Shown: positions 51,572 to 59,486 of the stretch, in pieces
How positions within the stretch are numbered: the first letter of the stretch is position 1
How the letters are laid out: the number at the start of each line of letters is the position of its first letter
NCBI GenBank assembly: GCA_965250225.1
Contig: CBDFNQ010000032.1
Coordinates: forward strand, 50,416-114,415
Direction: 5' to 3'
Length of the DNA: 64,000 nt
Source: CBDEUK01 sp965250225
GTDB taxonomy: Bacteria; Pseudomonadota; Gammaproteobacteria; Eutrophobiales; Eutrophobiaceae
Position numbers and translations under genes: made by a program
Notes under the pieces: generated by a model
Database searches by the model: none
What the model saw: the letters and a program-made list of their open reading frames with translations, nothing else
Told to the model about the DNA's origin: nothing

Positions 51572-52000
51572 TTATTTCTCCTTTACAGGTTTGTAGGCAA
51601 CGGCTTTTATTTCAATTAATAAAAGCGGATGAGGGAGTTGATGTACCGCAACGGTAGTGCGCGTTGGTCCATCGTAATCAAAATATTCGCTATAGACTTC
51701 GTTATATCCACCAAAGTCATTCATATTCACAAGAAAGCTGCTGATCTCCACGATGTCTTCCAATCCAGCATCGGCACTGGCGAGAATGTCACGGATGTTT
51801 TCAATGACGGCACGGGTTTGTGCCTTGATGTCTAGTGTTGTCGTACCCATTTCATCGGTTTCGGCACCAACAAACGTATTGTCAGGACGGCGCGAACTGG
51901 TACCTGATACAAATAAAAAGTCACCGGCGCGTTTGATGTGAGGAAAAGTGCCGCGAGGTTTAGCTTTATTTTTTAATAACTTGTTTTCAACTTGATTCAC
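51572..52000 (-). CDS. amnD: 2-Aminomuconate deaminase (RidA family)
   Basis: 142 residues, GTG start with GGAG lying in the end of the IclR gene. RidA-fold trimer. The block FPHIKRAGDFLFVSGTSSRRPDN matches the 2-aminomuconate deaminase branch rather than generic RidA. Removes ammonia from 2-aminomuconate to give 4-oxalocrotonate. It sits directly between regulator and dioxygenase genes. Confidence 0.85.
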   Translation of the reverse strand: MNQVENKLLKNKAKPRGTFPHIKRAGDFLFVSGTSSRRPDNTFVGAETDEMGTTTLDIKAQTRAVIENIRDILASADAGLEDIVEISSFLVNMNDFGGYNEVYSEYFDYDGPTRTTVAVHQLPHPLLLIEIKAVAYKPVKEK

Positions 52001-52004
52001 TTAG

Positions 52005-52793
52005 CTATTTCTCCGATTCGCTATTTAACTTCAATGCACTTGGATAAACTTTTTGGGAAAGTTGTTCGGCTGCTTTATTTAATTCAGTCAGATAATTATC
52101 CATATTTTTCAAATCTAGTCGCGTTGTTGGACCCGAAATTGAGATAGAGGCCATCATCCGTTTGTTAAAATCATAAATCGGCACAGCAATACAGCGTAAA
52201 CCTTCTTCAGCCTCTTCATCATCTATGGCATAGTTTTGCTGGCGAACTTTTTGGATCTCTAAACGGAGCGGCTCCGGTTCAGTAATGGTTCTGTAGGTTA
52301 GCTGTCTGAAGTTAATCCGGCTTATATAGGCATTCAGTGCCTCATCGGTAAGACCGGATAACAACATCTTACCTACCCCGGAACAATAGGCGGGTAATTG
52401 TTTGCCGATATAGGTGCCGATTTTCAGACTTCTGGTAGATTCTCCCTTGCCGATATAAGTGACCAAGTCGCTGGTTTGTATGGCGACATGGACGGTCTCG
52501 TCAAATTTTTCCACGATTGAATCAACATAAGGCTGGACAATATTAGTCAAGACTTGGCTTTGTAAAATTCGGCCGCCCAGATCAGCGATCAACATCCCTA
52601 ATTGAAAGCGTCCATTTTTATTGCGTGCAACGGCACCAATCTCTTCCAGGGTTAACATAAAACGGTGAATCGTAGCTTGACTGCTCCCTGTCCGTTTGGA
52701 AATCTCAGCAATAGTCATTTCCGGATGTTGTTCATCAAAACTACATAAGATCTTAAATGATCGGATAACTGAATGATTACGTGGTGTACCCAT
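52005..52793 (-). CDS. IclR-family transcriptional regulator
   Basis: 262 residues from the ATG at 52793, chosen because it leaves the RidA gene upstream intact; longer starts overlap it. Winged helix (MTIAEISKRTGSSQATIHRFMLTLEEIGAVARN) followed by the IclR effector domain (SGVGKMLLSGLTDEAL, EEAEEGLRCIAVPIYD, ASISISGP). It probably controls this operon in response to the aromatic substrate or a ring-cleavage product. Embedded inside the operon it regulates. Confidence 0.92.
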   Translation of the reverse strand: MGTPRNHSVIRSFKILCSFDEQHPEMTIAEISKRTGSSQATIHRFMLTLEEIGAVARNKNGRFQLGMLIADLGGRILQSQVLTNIVQPYVDSIVEKFDETVHVAIQTSDLVTYIGKGESTRSLKIGTYIGKQLPAYCSGVGKMLLSGLTDEALNAYISRINFRQLTYRTITEPEPLRLEIQKVRQQNYAIDDEEAEEGLRCIAVPIYDFNKRMMASISISGPTTRLDLKNMDNYLTELNKAAEQLSQKVYPSALKLNSESEK

Positions 52794-52821
52794 AATAGTT
52801 TTTATTTGTAATGTCTTCGGT

Positions 52822-53235
52822 TTAAGGTAATGTGCAAAAGTTTCTTGATGCATTTTTGTAAAAAGAGAACTCCATTTCAACAGAAGCGCCAAGAGGCAAT
52901 TGATTTACACCCACAGCCGTTCTTGCCGGAGGTGCCATGTCTTCTTTAAAAAAAACTTCCCAGGCGGTGTTGATTGAAGGGAAGTTATCAAAGTCTGTAG
53001 TGTATATCCTGGCGATAACCAGGTCTTTTAGTGTCAGACCAAAATCAGGTAAGGCTTGGGTTAAATTTGACAGTATTTTTTTTGTTTCAGCATTGACGCC
53101 GCCCGTTTCTAAGTTGCCACTTTCAACATCCAGCGCGATCATACCGGCTGTTTGATAATAGGGCCCGGTCTTAACCAGTAGGCTATAATGAAATCTTGGT
53201 GCCGGTAAACGATTGGAGCTTAATATTTCGCGCAT
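52822..53235 (-). CDS. Second RidA-family protein
   Basis: 137 residues from the ATG at 53235, 20 bases after the aldehyde dehydrogenase gene. RidA fold: HYSLLVKTGPYYQTAGMIALD, LTLKDLVIARIYTTDFDNFPSINTAWEVFF, PPARTAVGVNQLPLGASVEMEF with the substrate-binding Arg. Distinct from AmnD. It may hydrolyse reactive enamine or imine by-products of aminomuconate metabolism, or perform another deamination step. Confidence 0.85.
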   Translation of the reverse strand: MREILSSNRLPAPRFHYSLLVKTGPYYQTAGMIALDVESGNLETGGVNAETKKILSNLTQALPDFGLTLKDLVIARIYTTDFDNFPSINTAWEVFFKEDMAPPARTAVGVNQLPLGASVEMEFSFYKNASRNFCTLP

Positions 53236-53255
53236 TAATAATTTAAAACCTTGAT

Positions 53256-54746
53256 TTATATCTTTATACAAATATTCGTTAATTCGGAGTAAAAATTTAA
53301 GGAGTGTAAACCGCCTTCCCGACCTAATCCGGATAATTTCATGCCGCCGAAAGGCGTACGGAGATCACGTAAATACCAAGTGTTGACCCAAACAATGCCC
53401 GTATCAATCTGCCGTGCGACACGGTGCGCTTTGGACAGGTTTTCAGTCCAGATGGCTGCTGCCAATCCGTAAGGGCTGTCATTAACCAAACCAACCACCT
53501 CATCCTCCTGGTCAAAAGGACTGATATGGCAAATCGGGCCAAAGATCTCCTCCCTGTTGCAGCGTGCGCTATGAGCTAGCCCGGTTAAGATCGTCGGCTG
53601 TACAAAAAAGCCGTTATCGCGATCATCGTTAAATTCAGGGACGCCTCCACCAGTCACAATAGTAGCACCTTCTTCCCGGGCCAACGTGTAATAAGATAAT
53701 ACTTTGTCTCGATGAGTCGCGGATATTAACGGGCCCGTCGTCGTGTCACTATCATAAGGTGAACCCAATACGAGTTCTTCGGTTTGTTTTTTCATTGCAG
53801 TGACGAAATCTTCAAAGATCGGCCGCTCTACATACACTCTTTCCGAGCACAAACAAACCTGACCGCAATTGGTAAACGTGGAACGAACAGTACCCATAAC
53901 AGCAGCATTAAAATCAGCATCGGCAAAGATAACAGCGGCGTTTTTACCGCCTAATTCAAAAGAAATATTTTTTACGCCTTCTGCTGCGGCCTTCATGATT
54001 GTACTGCCAGTGTTGGATTCACCGGTAAAGGTAATCAAATCGATATCAGCATGACGACTTAAGAATTCACCGGCAGAACCTTGTCCAAAGCCATGCACAA
54101 CATTAAATACTCCGGCAGGGATACCGACTTCATCCATGACTTCCGCTAATAAGCTGGCAGTGGAAGGGGTTTCTTCTGAAGGTTTGGCAATAACCGTATT
54201 ACCACAGGCCAAAGCCGGCGCCAACTTCCAGGTTAATAATAGAAATGGCAGATTCCAGGGGGAAATAACCGCAACAACGCCGGCGGGTTTACGCACAACA
54301 TAGTTTAAGGCGTGAATACCATCGGTAGTGGTTGTTTCGTAGCATTCGTTGCCGGTGTTTTTCATTAATTCAGCAAAGGCCCTGAAGTTAGCCGCGCCCC
54401 TGGGAATATCAATTGTTTGCGCCTGGGATTCTGGTTTGCCGGTATCCGCGATCTCTGCCGCCAAAAAATCATTAAATCTGGCTTCAATGGCATTCGCAAC
54501 ATCATTCAATAAATTACAACGTTCAACAATACTGAACTTAGCCCATTGTCCACTGAGTGCAGAGCGGGCGGCAGTGACAGCTTGATTAACCAGTGTTTTA
54601 TCAGCTTTACAAACATCCACTATCTTGCTGCCATCAACGGGATTAACATTGGGAAAAAACTGCGTTGTTTCAATGAATTGACCACCAATGTAATTCATCA
54701 GTGGTTTATTGGTGAGGTTCATTTTTTGTTTTACTGAATGATTCAT
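53256..54746 (-). CDS. amnC: 2-Aminomuconate semialdehyde dehydrogenase
   Basis: 496 residues, NAD-dependent aldehyde dehydrogenase. General base in FELGGKNAAVIFADAD and nucleophilic cysteine in NCGQVCLCSERV; cofactor loop FTGESNTGS. The tail VNTWYLRDLRTPFGGMKLSG is typical of 2-amino- and 2-hydroxymuconic semialdehyde dehydrogenases. Oxidises the dioxygenase product to 2-aminomuconate. First gene of the operon; promoter upstream in the AT-rich gap. Confidence 0.87.
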   Translation of the reverse strand: MNHSVKQKMNLTNKPLMNYIGGQFIETTQFFPNVNPVDGSKIVDVCKADKTLVNQAVTAARSALSGQWAKFSIVERCNLLNDVANAIEARFNDFLAAEIADTGKPESQAQTIDIPRGAANFRAFAELMKNTGNECYETTTTDGIHALNYVVRKPAGVVAVISPWNLPFLLLTWKLAPALACGNTVIAKPSEETPSTASLLAEVMDEVGIPAGVFNVVHGFGQGSAGEFLSRHADIDLITFTGESNTGSTIMKAAAEGVKNISFELGGKNAAVIFADADFNAAVMGTVRSTFTNCGQVCLCSERVYVERPIFEDFVTAMKKQTEELVLGSPYDSDTTTGPLISATHRDKVLSYYTLAREEGATIVTGGGVPEFNDDRDNGFFVQPTILTGLAHSARCNREEIFGPICHISPFDQEDEVVGLVNDSPYGLAAAIWTENLSKAHRVARQIDTGIVWVNTWYLRDLRTPFGGMKLSGLGREGGLHSLNFYSELTNICIKI

Positions 54747-55329
54747 GATTCTATTAACTTCTTAATCATTATCTTCGAATACTCATAATTATAAAGTTAT
54801 CCAATGTGTTAAATCGAACTGTAGATTAAACACGTTGATAATAAATATTAATTATTAATAATATTTTCTTAAAATTTTAAGAATACTACTACTTTTTATG
54901 GCGAGTTTGTTTGTTTTTTTTAAGTGTATTGGCATTTTTTTTGAATTTGGCGAATTAACAATAGATATTTTACAAAAAAATAAATTATACAAACGATTGA
55001 TTATATTAAATATATTCTTGATAGTGCAGGGTAATTACTGTTTAATCAATTGGTATAAAAATATAGTTCAAGTGTTAGAGAATAAATTTCATACTTTAGC
55101 ACTATTTACATCATAGAAAATCCCTATTAATCTCATTTATAAAGAAAATTATCATATTGAATGATATTTTTCTGACGTTAGTGTTTCATTTATCGGATTG
55201 CGTAGGGAATCAATGAAAAATCACAACTTAACATTTGAGTCTTCTTTAGCGGTTTCTTACGCAATTTTTCATACAAAAAACTGGCGTCAATCGCGCCATT
55301 TACACACATCGAAAAAGGAGAAAAACATA
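54747..55329. other. AT-rich divergent intergenic region
   Basis: Between the amn operon and the lectin gene. It must carry both promoters but no box is convincing. The 72-codon frame at 54898-55116 is almost pure A/T-driven codons with no ribosome site and is not called. Confidence 0.45.
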
Positions 55330-58077
55330 ATGGTTATTAAATTCATGTGTCTCTCAAAGTTTGTCCTTCTATGTCTTCTAGTATTCGTATCGGTTACCAA
55401 TGTTCAGGCTGCTGATGACGAATACTTCAGTATTGCAGTTAGCTCTGATGCACACCCGGGCGGTAAGTGCTTGGGTACAGATAGTAATGGTACGAGTGTT
55501 GGGGTTCAAGTTTGTGATGGCAGTGACGGACAACTGTTTAAGTGGAATGATGATGTAGCTCTTCAGCATAAGGCGAGCGAACGTTGTCTTGACATACGCA
55601 ATGGTTCTTCAGCGAATGGAGCAGATATTATTTTGTTGGATTGCCATACAGGTAGTAATCAGGATTGGCACTATGATAATAGTGCCCATCATCTGGTTTC
55701 CAATGTTGTCCAGTCGGGCAATTTTACATTGTGTGTTACCGCAGGTAATATTGGATCGATACCGGAAGTGGGCGATAATGTATTGAGTCACGCATGTGAT
55801 ACCAGTACTTCACAAGAAAATCAGTATCTATCGTTATCTTCCTTCACGTCAGCACCCGATAGATATTTTAGTCTTCACTTAAAGGCGGATGAGAGTCAAT
55901 GCCTGACGGTGCGTAGTGTAGCGTCCTGCGATGGCAGAGATACACAGCTTTACAGGTTTACTAAAGAAGGTAAATTACAAAATAAGGGGTGGGGGTCCTG
56001 TTATCATGGGTCTGGTAGTTTTAATGATGTAATATTTAGCACTACCAACTGTAGTAGTTATATGGCTGAAGAAGTTACATTGACGAGCGATCAACAGCTA
56101 AAACTGGCTAGCGGGTTTACTTGGGGTGAAGGCTGTGTTGATGCCTCTAAACATGACGATCTCCATATATCGGTTTGTGACGCACAGGATAATAACCAAA
56201 GATGGGCTGTCCGGATAGAACCGCCATTTATGGAAGCATGTAAACCACAACATTATACGGGTTCTCGTCCTTTATTGCCTACCAATTGGAGTGCTGCAGC
56301 CATACTCGAAGATATCGCTGCGAATAACCTGCAGGCCGCTATTCTGGAAATGGATCATGCCTATCCGAGTACGACAAACCCAACCCATCGGGCTTTACGC
56401 GTGACGAGATACAATGCAGAAGCGCCATCCGGTTTACCCGAACAATCAGATAAACTTTATCTGCAGGAAATCGGAGGTTCGCCACTTCAAACCAAAGTGT
56501 ATACACTTGGAAAAGATTCCAGTACTGGCATTGTAAATAGCTGTAGTTTGTCGGAAACACAAAGCAACAAAGGATTACCGAGCCCCGATATTGTAGGAGA
56601 AGGTGCAAAAGCGGGCTTTGAATCTCAGCCAGGCGCGACCCCTGAATTTCAATGTATTACGGAGGCGCCCCTGGCTGCAACATCACGTCCCGTGAAAACA
56701 CAGTGGTGGAAGAAAAAAGGCAAGGTACCTGTTGGTACTAAATGGCCAACCGATTGGTTCTGGTTTGATATTGATGATGCCCATACGCAGTTACCATATG
56801 GTAAGTTGTGGCGGACTATGATACATAGTGATGCCTCATCCGGTTATGCATTCTGGAGTGAGTATTCCACCATCTATTACCCTAAATTTGAGCCTAACCA
56901 AAACGGACAGGAGTTGTTCGAGATTACCAAGCTTTGTCTCAATAATACCCCAGTCACAATGCCCCCAAAAAATCAACGTCATGAGTTGCTAACGTGGCTA
57001 GATGGCGCTATTGACCCAGTGCCATCAAGAGATCCCGATCCCGTACCGAATGGGGGTAATGGGGGTAATGCATTTGATTTCTCTGTTCCTAGTGGACAAA
57101 AGATAACCACGGTACAAGTCAGGGCAGTACCTAATGGCTATCTTTCATTGCGATTCAAACATAAAAATGCGCAAGGAATAGAATCGACTTCAACTACATA
57201 TGGTACGTATCCGAATACAACCTCATCTTGGACGGATATCCCGATGCATAATATCCATAAGGTAACCTATTATTCTACAGGTACTTATGTTGATAGGATT
57301 GAGTTTTATGATGCGGATAACAACCTAATCCATTCTGAGGGTCAAACTGGGTCAAACCAAACGGCGACCGAGCACATAATTGTAGGTGATATTATCGGTG
57401 CCACAGGGAGTTACAGTAGGTGGCTGGAAAAGCTAGCTTTTAAGACTCAAGTCAATATGGAATGGCCGAAGCAATGGGCGCTAGGAACCTGGTTTGTGCC
57501 GGTTAATTATGCAACGCCATTATTCCCAGCGACGGTACATTATGATGCAAGTATCCCCACTGAACCGCATATGAATTCCCGTTTATTTGCGTCAGATGGC
57601 ACATCCTCGGATGCGCGGTTATTAGGAGCTTGGGGATACGATATCGAAACAGATTCAGCTGGTAATGTTACGTCTTGTGGACATCAACAATTGCCTGGTG
57701 CAATTGATCGAAATTGGGGTTATTTGGCCGGTTGCCGGGCCAGGGCAGTCGTTAATCCAAAGTTTGAGCTGGGTTTAAAAGATCAGGCGACGATCTTTAC
57801 CTGTCCGATCGCGAATCAATGGTTCTGGATATGGTACGTCATTGATGATAACGGTAACCAAACTCCGGTTTCGTTTATGGAAGCAGGTGCTGATATTACT
57901 GATGGAACCGGATTGGCTCTTGCCGACTATACGGTGAAATTACCGAATGCCTTGGGTATCGGAGAATTTCTAGAAACCAATAAGCTGCCAACGGAATGCA
58001 CTGCGCCAGAGACGCAACCACCTGCAGGTACCGTATATCCGCCAGCGTGTAATAGCTGTCATCAGCCCACCCATTAA
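55330..58077 (+). CDS. Secreted multi-lectin protein with C-terminal CXXCH motif
   Basis: 915 residues from the ATG at 55330 (AGGAG upstream), with signal peptide MVIKFMCLSKFVLLCLLVFVSVTNVQA. Two ricin-type beta-trefoil stretches (about 30-175 and 180-305; repeats such as ERCLDIRNGSSANGADIILLDC, NQDWHY, NQRWAVR). A middle region of two WP-x-W-rich halves flanks a jacalin-like insert (about 620-730; ITTVQVRAVPNGYLSLRF). The extreme end, PACNSCHQPTH, is a CXXCH motif eight residues before the stop. Likely binds glycans outside the inner membrane; haem attachment is possible since Ccm is present. Codon use is ordinary. Confidence 0.75.
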   Translation: MVIKFMCLSKFVLLCLLVFVSVTNVQAADDEYFSIAVSSDAHPGGKCLGTDSNGTSVGVQVCDGSDGQLFKWNDDVALQHKASERCLDIRNGSSANGADIILLDCHTGSNQDWHYDNSAHHLVSNVVQSGNFTLCVTAGNIGSIPEVGDNVLSHACDTSTSQENQYLSLSSFTSAPDRYFSLHLKADESQCLTVRSVASCDGRDTQLYRFTKEGKLQNKGWGSCYHGSGSFNDVIFSTTNCSSYMAEEVTLTSDQQLKLASGFTWGEGCVDASKHDDLHISVCDAQDNNQRWAVRIEPPFMEACKPQHYTGSRPLLPTNWSAAAILEDIAANNLQAAILEMDHAYPSTTNPTHRALRVTRYNAEAPSGLPEQSDKLYLQEIGGSPLQTKVYTLGKDSSTGIVNSCSLSETQSNKGLPSPDIVGEGAKAGFESQPGATPEFQCITEAPLAATSRPVKTQWWKKKGKVPVGTKWPTDWFWFDIDDAHTQLPYGKLWRTMIHSDASSGYAFWSEYSTIYYPKFEPNQNGQELFEITKLCLNNTPVTMPPKNQRHELLTWLDGAIDPVPSRDPDPVPNGGNGGNAFDFSVPSGQKITTVQVRAVPNGYLSLRFKHKNAQGIESTSTTYGTYPNTTSSWTDIPMHNIHKVTYYSTGTYVDRIEFYDADNNLIHSEGQTGSNQTATEHIIVGDIIGATGSYSRWLEKLAFKTQVNMEWPKQWALGTWFVPVNYATPLFPATVHYDASIPTEPHMNSRLFASDGTSSDARLLGAWGYDIETDSAGNVTSCGHQQLPGAIDRNWGYLAGCRARAVVNPKFELGLKDQATIFTCPIANQWFWIWYVIDDNGNQTPVSFMEAGADITDGTGLALADYTVKLPNALGIGEFLETNKLPTECTAPETQPPAGTVYPPACNSCHQPTH

Positions 58078-58354
58078 TGTAAATGCAAGTGAGAGGTGGA
58101 TAACTACTTCAGTGGGTCGAACAGCGCAAATTTGTTGTTCGACTCGCTGAAACAGCTTTAAATTTTTTCTCTATAAAGTCTATCAACTTGTCCGGACCGA
58201 ACAGTTTCTGCTGTATAAATCGTTCGCAAATTCAGAACTTTGAAATCCAAATGATGCGGCCGATCAACTTCTCGTAATAACAACACTATCGTCGGATTCA
58301 AATGGTGAGAGATTTGAGCAAGTACCAATTTTTTCAGCCACAGACAAAAAATTC

Positions 58355-58430
58355 TTGACATGTTATTTGTAAGACGATTTAATGTGTGAAATCTTAATAT
58401 TGAATATTTCAATCTTAATTATTAAGATTT
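58355..58430 (+). promoter_or_regulatory. Promoter and palindromic operator of the YCF48-MMPL-DUF1302 operon
   Basis: TTGACA (58355-58360), 17-base spacer, TTTAAT (58378-58383). Directly downstream lies AATCTTAATTATTAAGATT (58411-58429), a perfect 9-1-9 palindrome, with another AATCTTAAT half-site at 58390-58398. A dimeric repressor bound here would block the start of transcription. The rest of 58078-58483 shows nothing else. Confidence 0.65.
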
Positions 58431-58483
58431 GTAGATAGTGAAACCACTTCCATATTATTATTGGTTTTTTGAGGGGTATAGGT

Positions 58484-59467
58484 TTGCAAAAATCATCTGT
58501 CTTTTTAGCAATGGAACTCACGGTTGTATTACTTATTATTGGCGGTTGTGAGGCCCCGTTGAATTTAGAAAGTGTGTCACAGGAAAAGATAAAACCAGTG
58601 CTCAGGTTTGATCAGTTCCAGGCAGCAGCAAAGACAGATGATACGACGATACTCGTTGGTTCTTACGGTGCTGTTCTGGTTTCGAATGATCAAGGTAAGA
58701 GTTGGCATCGAAAAGAATTGGATGGCAAGCCTCCGCTAATCGACCTCGCCGTTTGTCCCGATCATTCGTTTGTTGCTCTGGATTTTAAAGGCAAGGTATG
58801 GTTAAGCCAGGATAACGGTGATAACTGGGGCGCCAGAAAGATTGATACCGAAGAAGTCCCACAAGCCCTGGCCTGTGATCCGAATGGCACAATCTGGGTG
58901 GTCGGAAGTTTTAGTCATATTTATTCAAGTCCTGATCTGGGAGAAAGTTGGAATCAAATATCGTTTGATGAAGATTTTATGTTTACCACTATACAGTTCA
59001 TTAATGATCAGGAAGTCGTTATTACAGGTGAGTTTGGCACGGTTATGTTTGCAACGGATAGTGGTAAAACATGGCTTCGAGGCGAACCCATACCAAATGA
59101 ATTTTATCCCCAAGCAGCCTATTTCCATGATTTAGATACAGGCTGGGTTGTTGGTCTGAACGGTAAGATATTTTATACCCATGATCGTGGTCAATCATGG
59201 CAAGAAGAAGCGACGGAAACCAATGCACCTCTATATAAAATAACAAGCCAAAACGATCAGTTATTTGCAGTTGGCGAAAGGGGTGTCGTTTTATATAGAG
59301 ATGAATCTAATCATTGGCGTCGTTATGATTACCCCTCTCCAATTCAGTCTTATTTGCGTGTTGTGCTGCCCGTAAATTTTCATGACCTCCTTCTCATTGC
59401 GGGTGGCGCAGGTGCAATGAGTTTAATCCGTTCTCCTGTCGCTTCCCAGGCGGTCGTGAAAAATTAA
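58484..59467 (+). CDS. YCF48/BNR-repeat lipoprotein
   Basis: 327 residues from the TTG at 58484, 7 bases after GAGGGG; an ATG at 58511 is the alternative. Lipoprotein signal ending IIGGC. The mature part is a seven-bladed propeller of YCF48 type: VGSYGAVLVSNDQGKSWHRK, DNGDNWG, SSPDLGESWNQ, ATDSGKTWLRG, THDRGQSWQEE. YCF48 homologues regularly accompany MMPL and DUF1302/DUF1329 genes in proteobacteria and may assemble or anchor them. Twenty bases before the MMPL gene. Confidence 0.85.
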   Translation: MQKSSVFLAMELTVVLLIIGGCEAPLNLESVSQEKIKPVLRFDQFQAAAKTDDTTILVGSYGAVLVSNDQGKSWHRKELDGKPPLIDLAVCPDHSFVALDFKGKVWLSQDNGDNWGARKIDTEEVPQALACDPNGTIWVVGSFSHIYSSPDLGESWNQISFDEDFMFTTIQFINDQEVVITGEFGTVMFATDSGKTWLRGEPIPNEFYPQAAYFHDLDTGWVVGLNGKIFYTHDRGQSWQEEATETNAPLYKITSQNDQLFAVGERGVVLYRDESNHWRRYDYPSPIQSYLRVVLPVNFHDLLLIAGGAGAMSLIRSPVASQAVVKN

Positions 59468-59486
59468 ATTGAAAGAGTGAATTAGC

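Noticed and set aside
54898..55116. 72-codon frame in the gap before the lectin gene
   Set aside because: Composition is that of AT-rich intergenic DNA (Ile, Leu, Phe, Lys, Asn), with no ribosome site and no recognisable domain.
58158..58412. 84-codon minus-strand frame
   Set aside because: It would start inside the promoter region of the YCF48 operon, has no ribosome site, and resembles nothing known.
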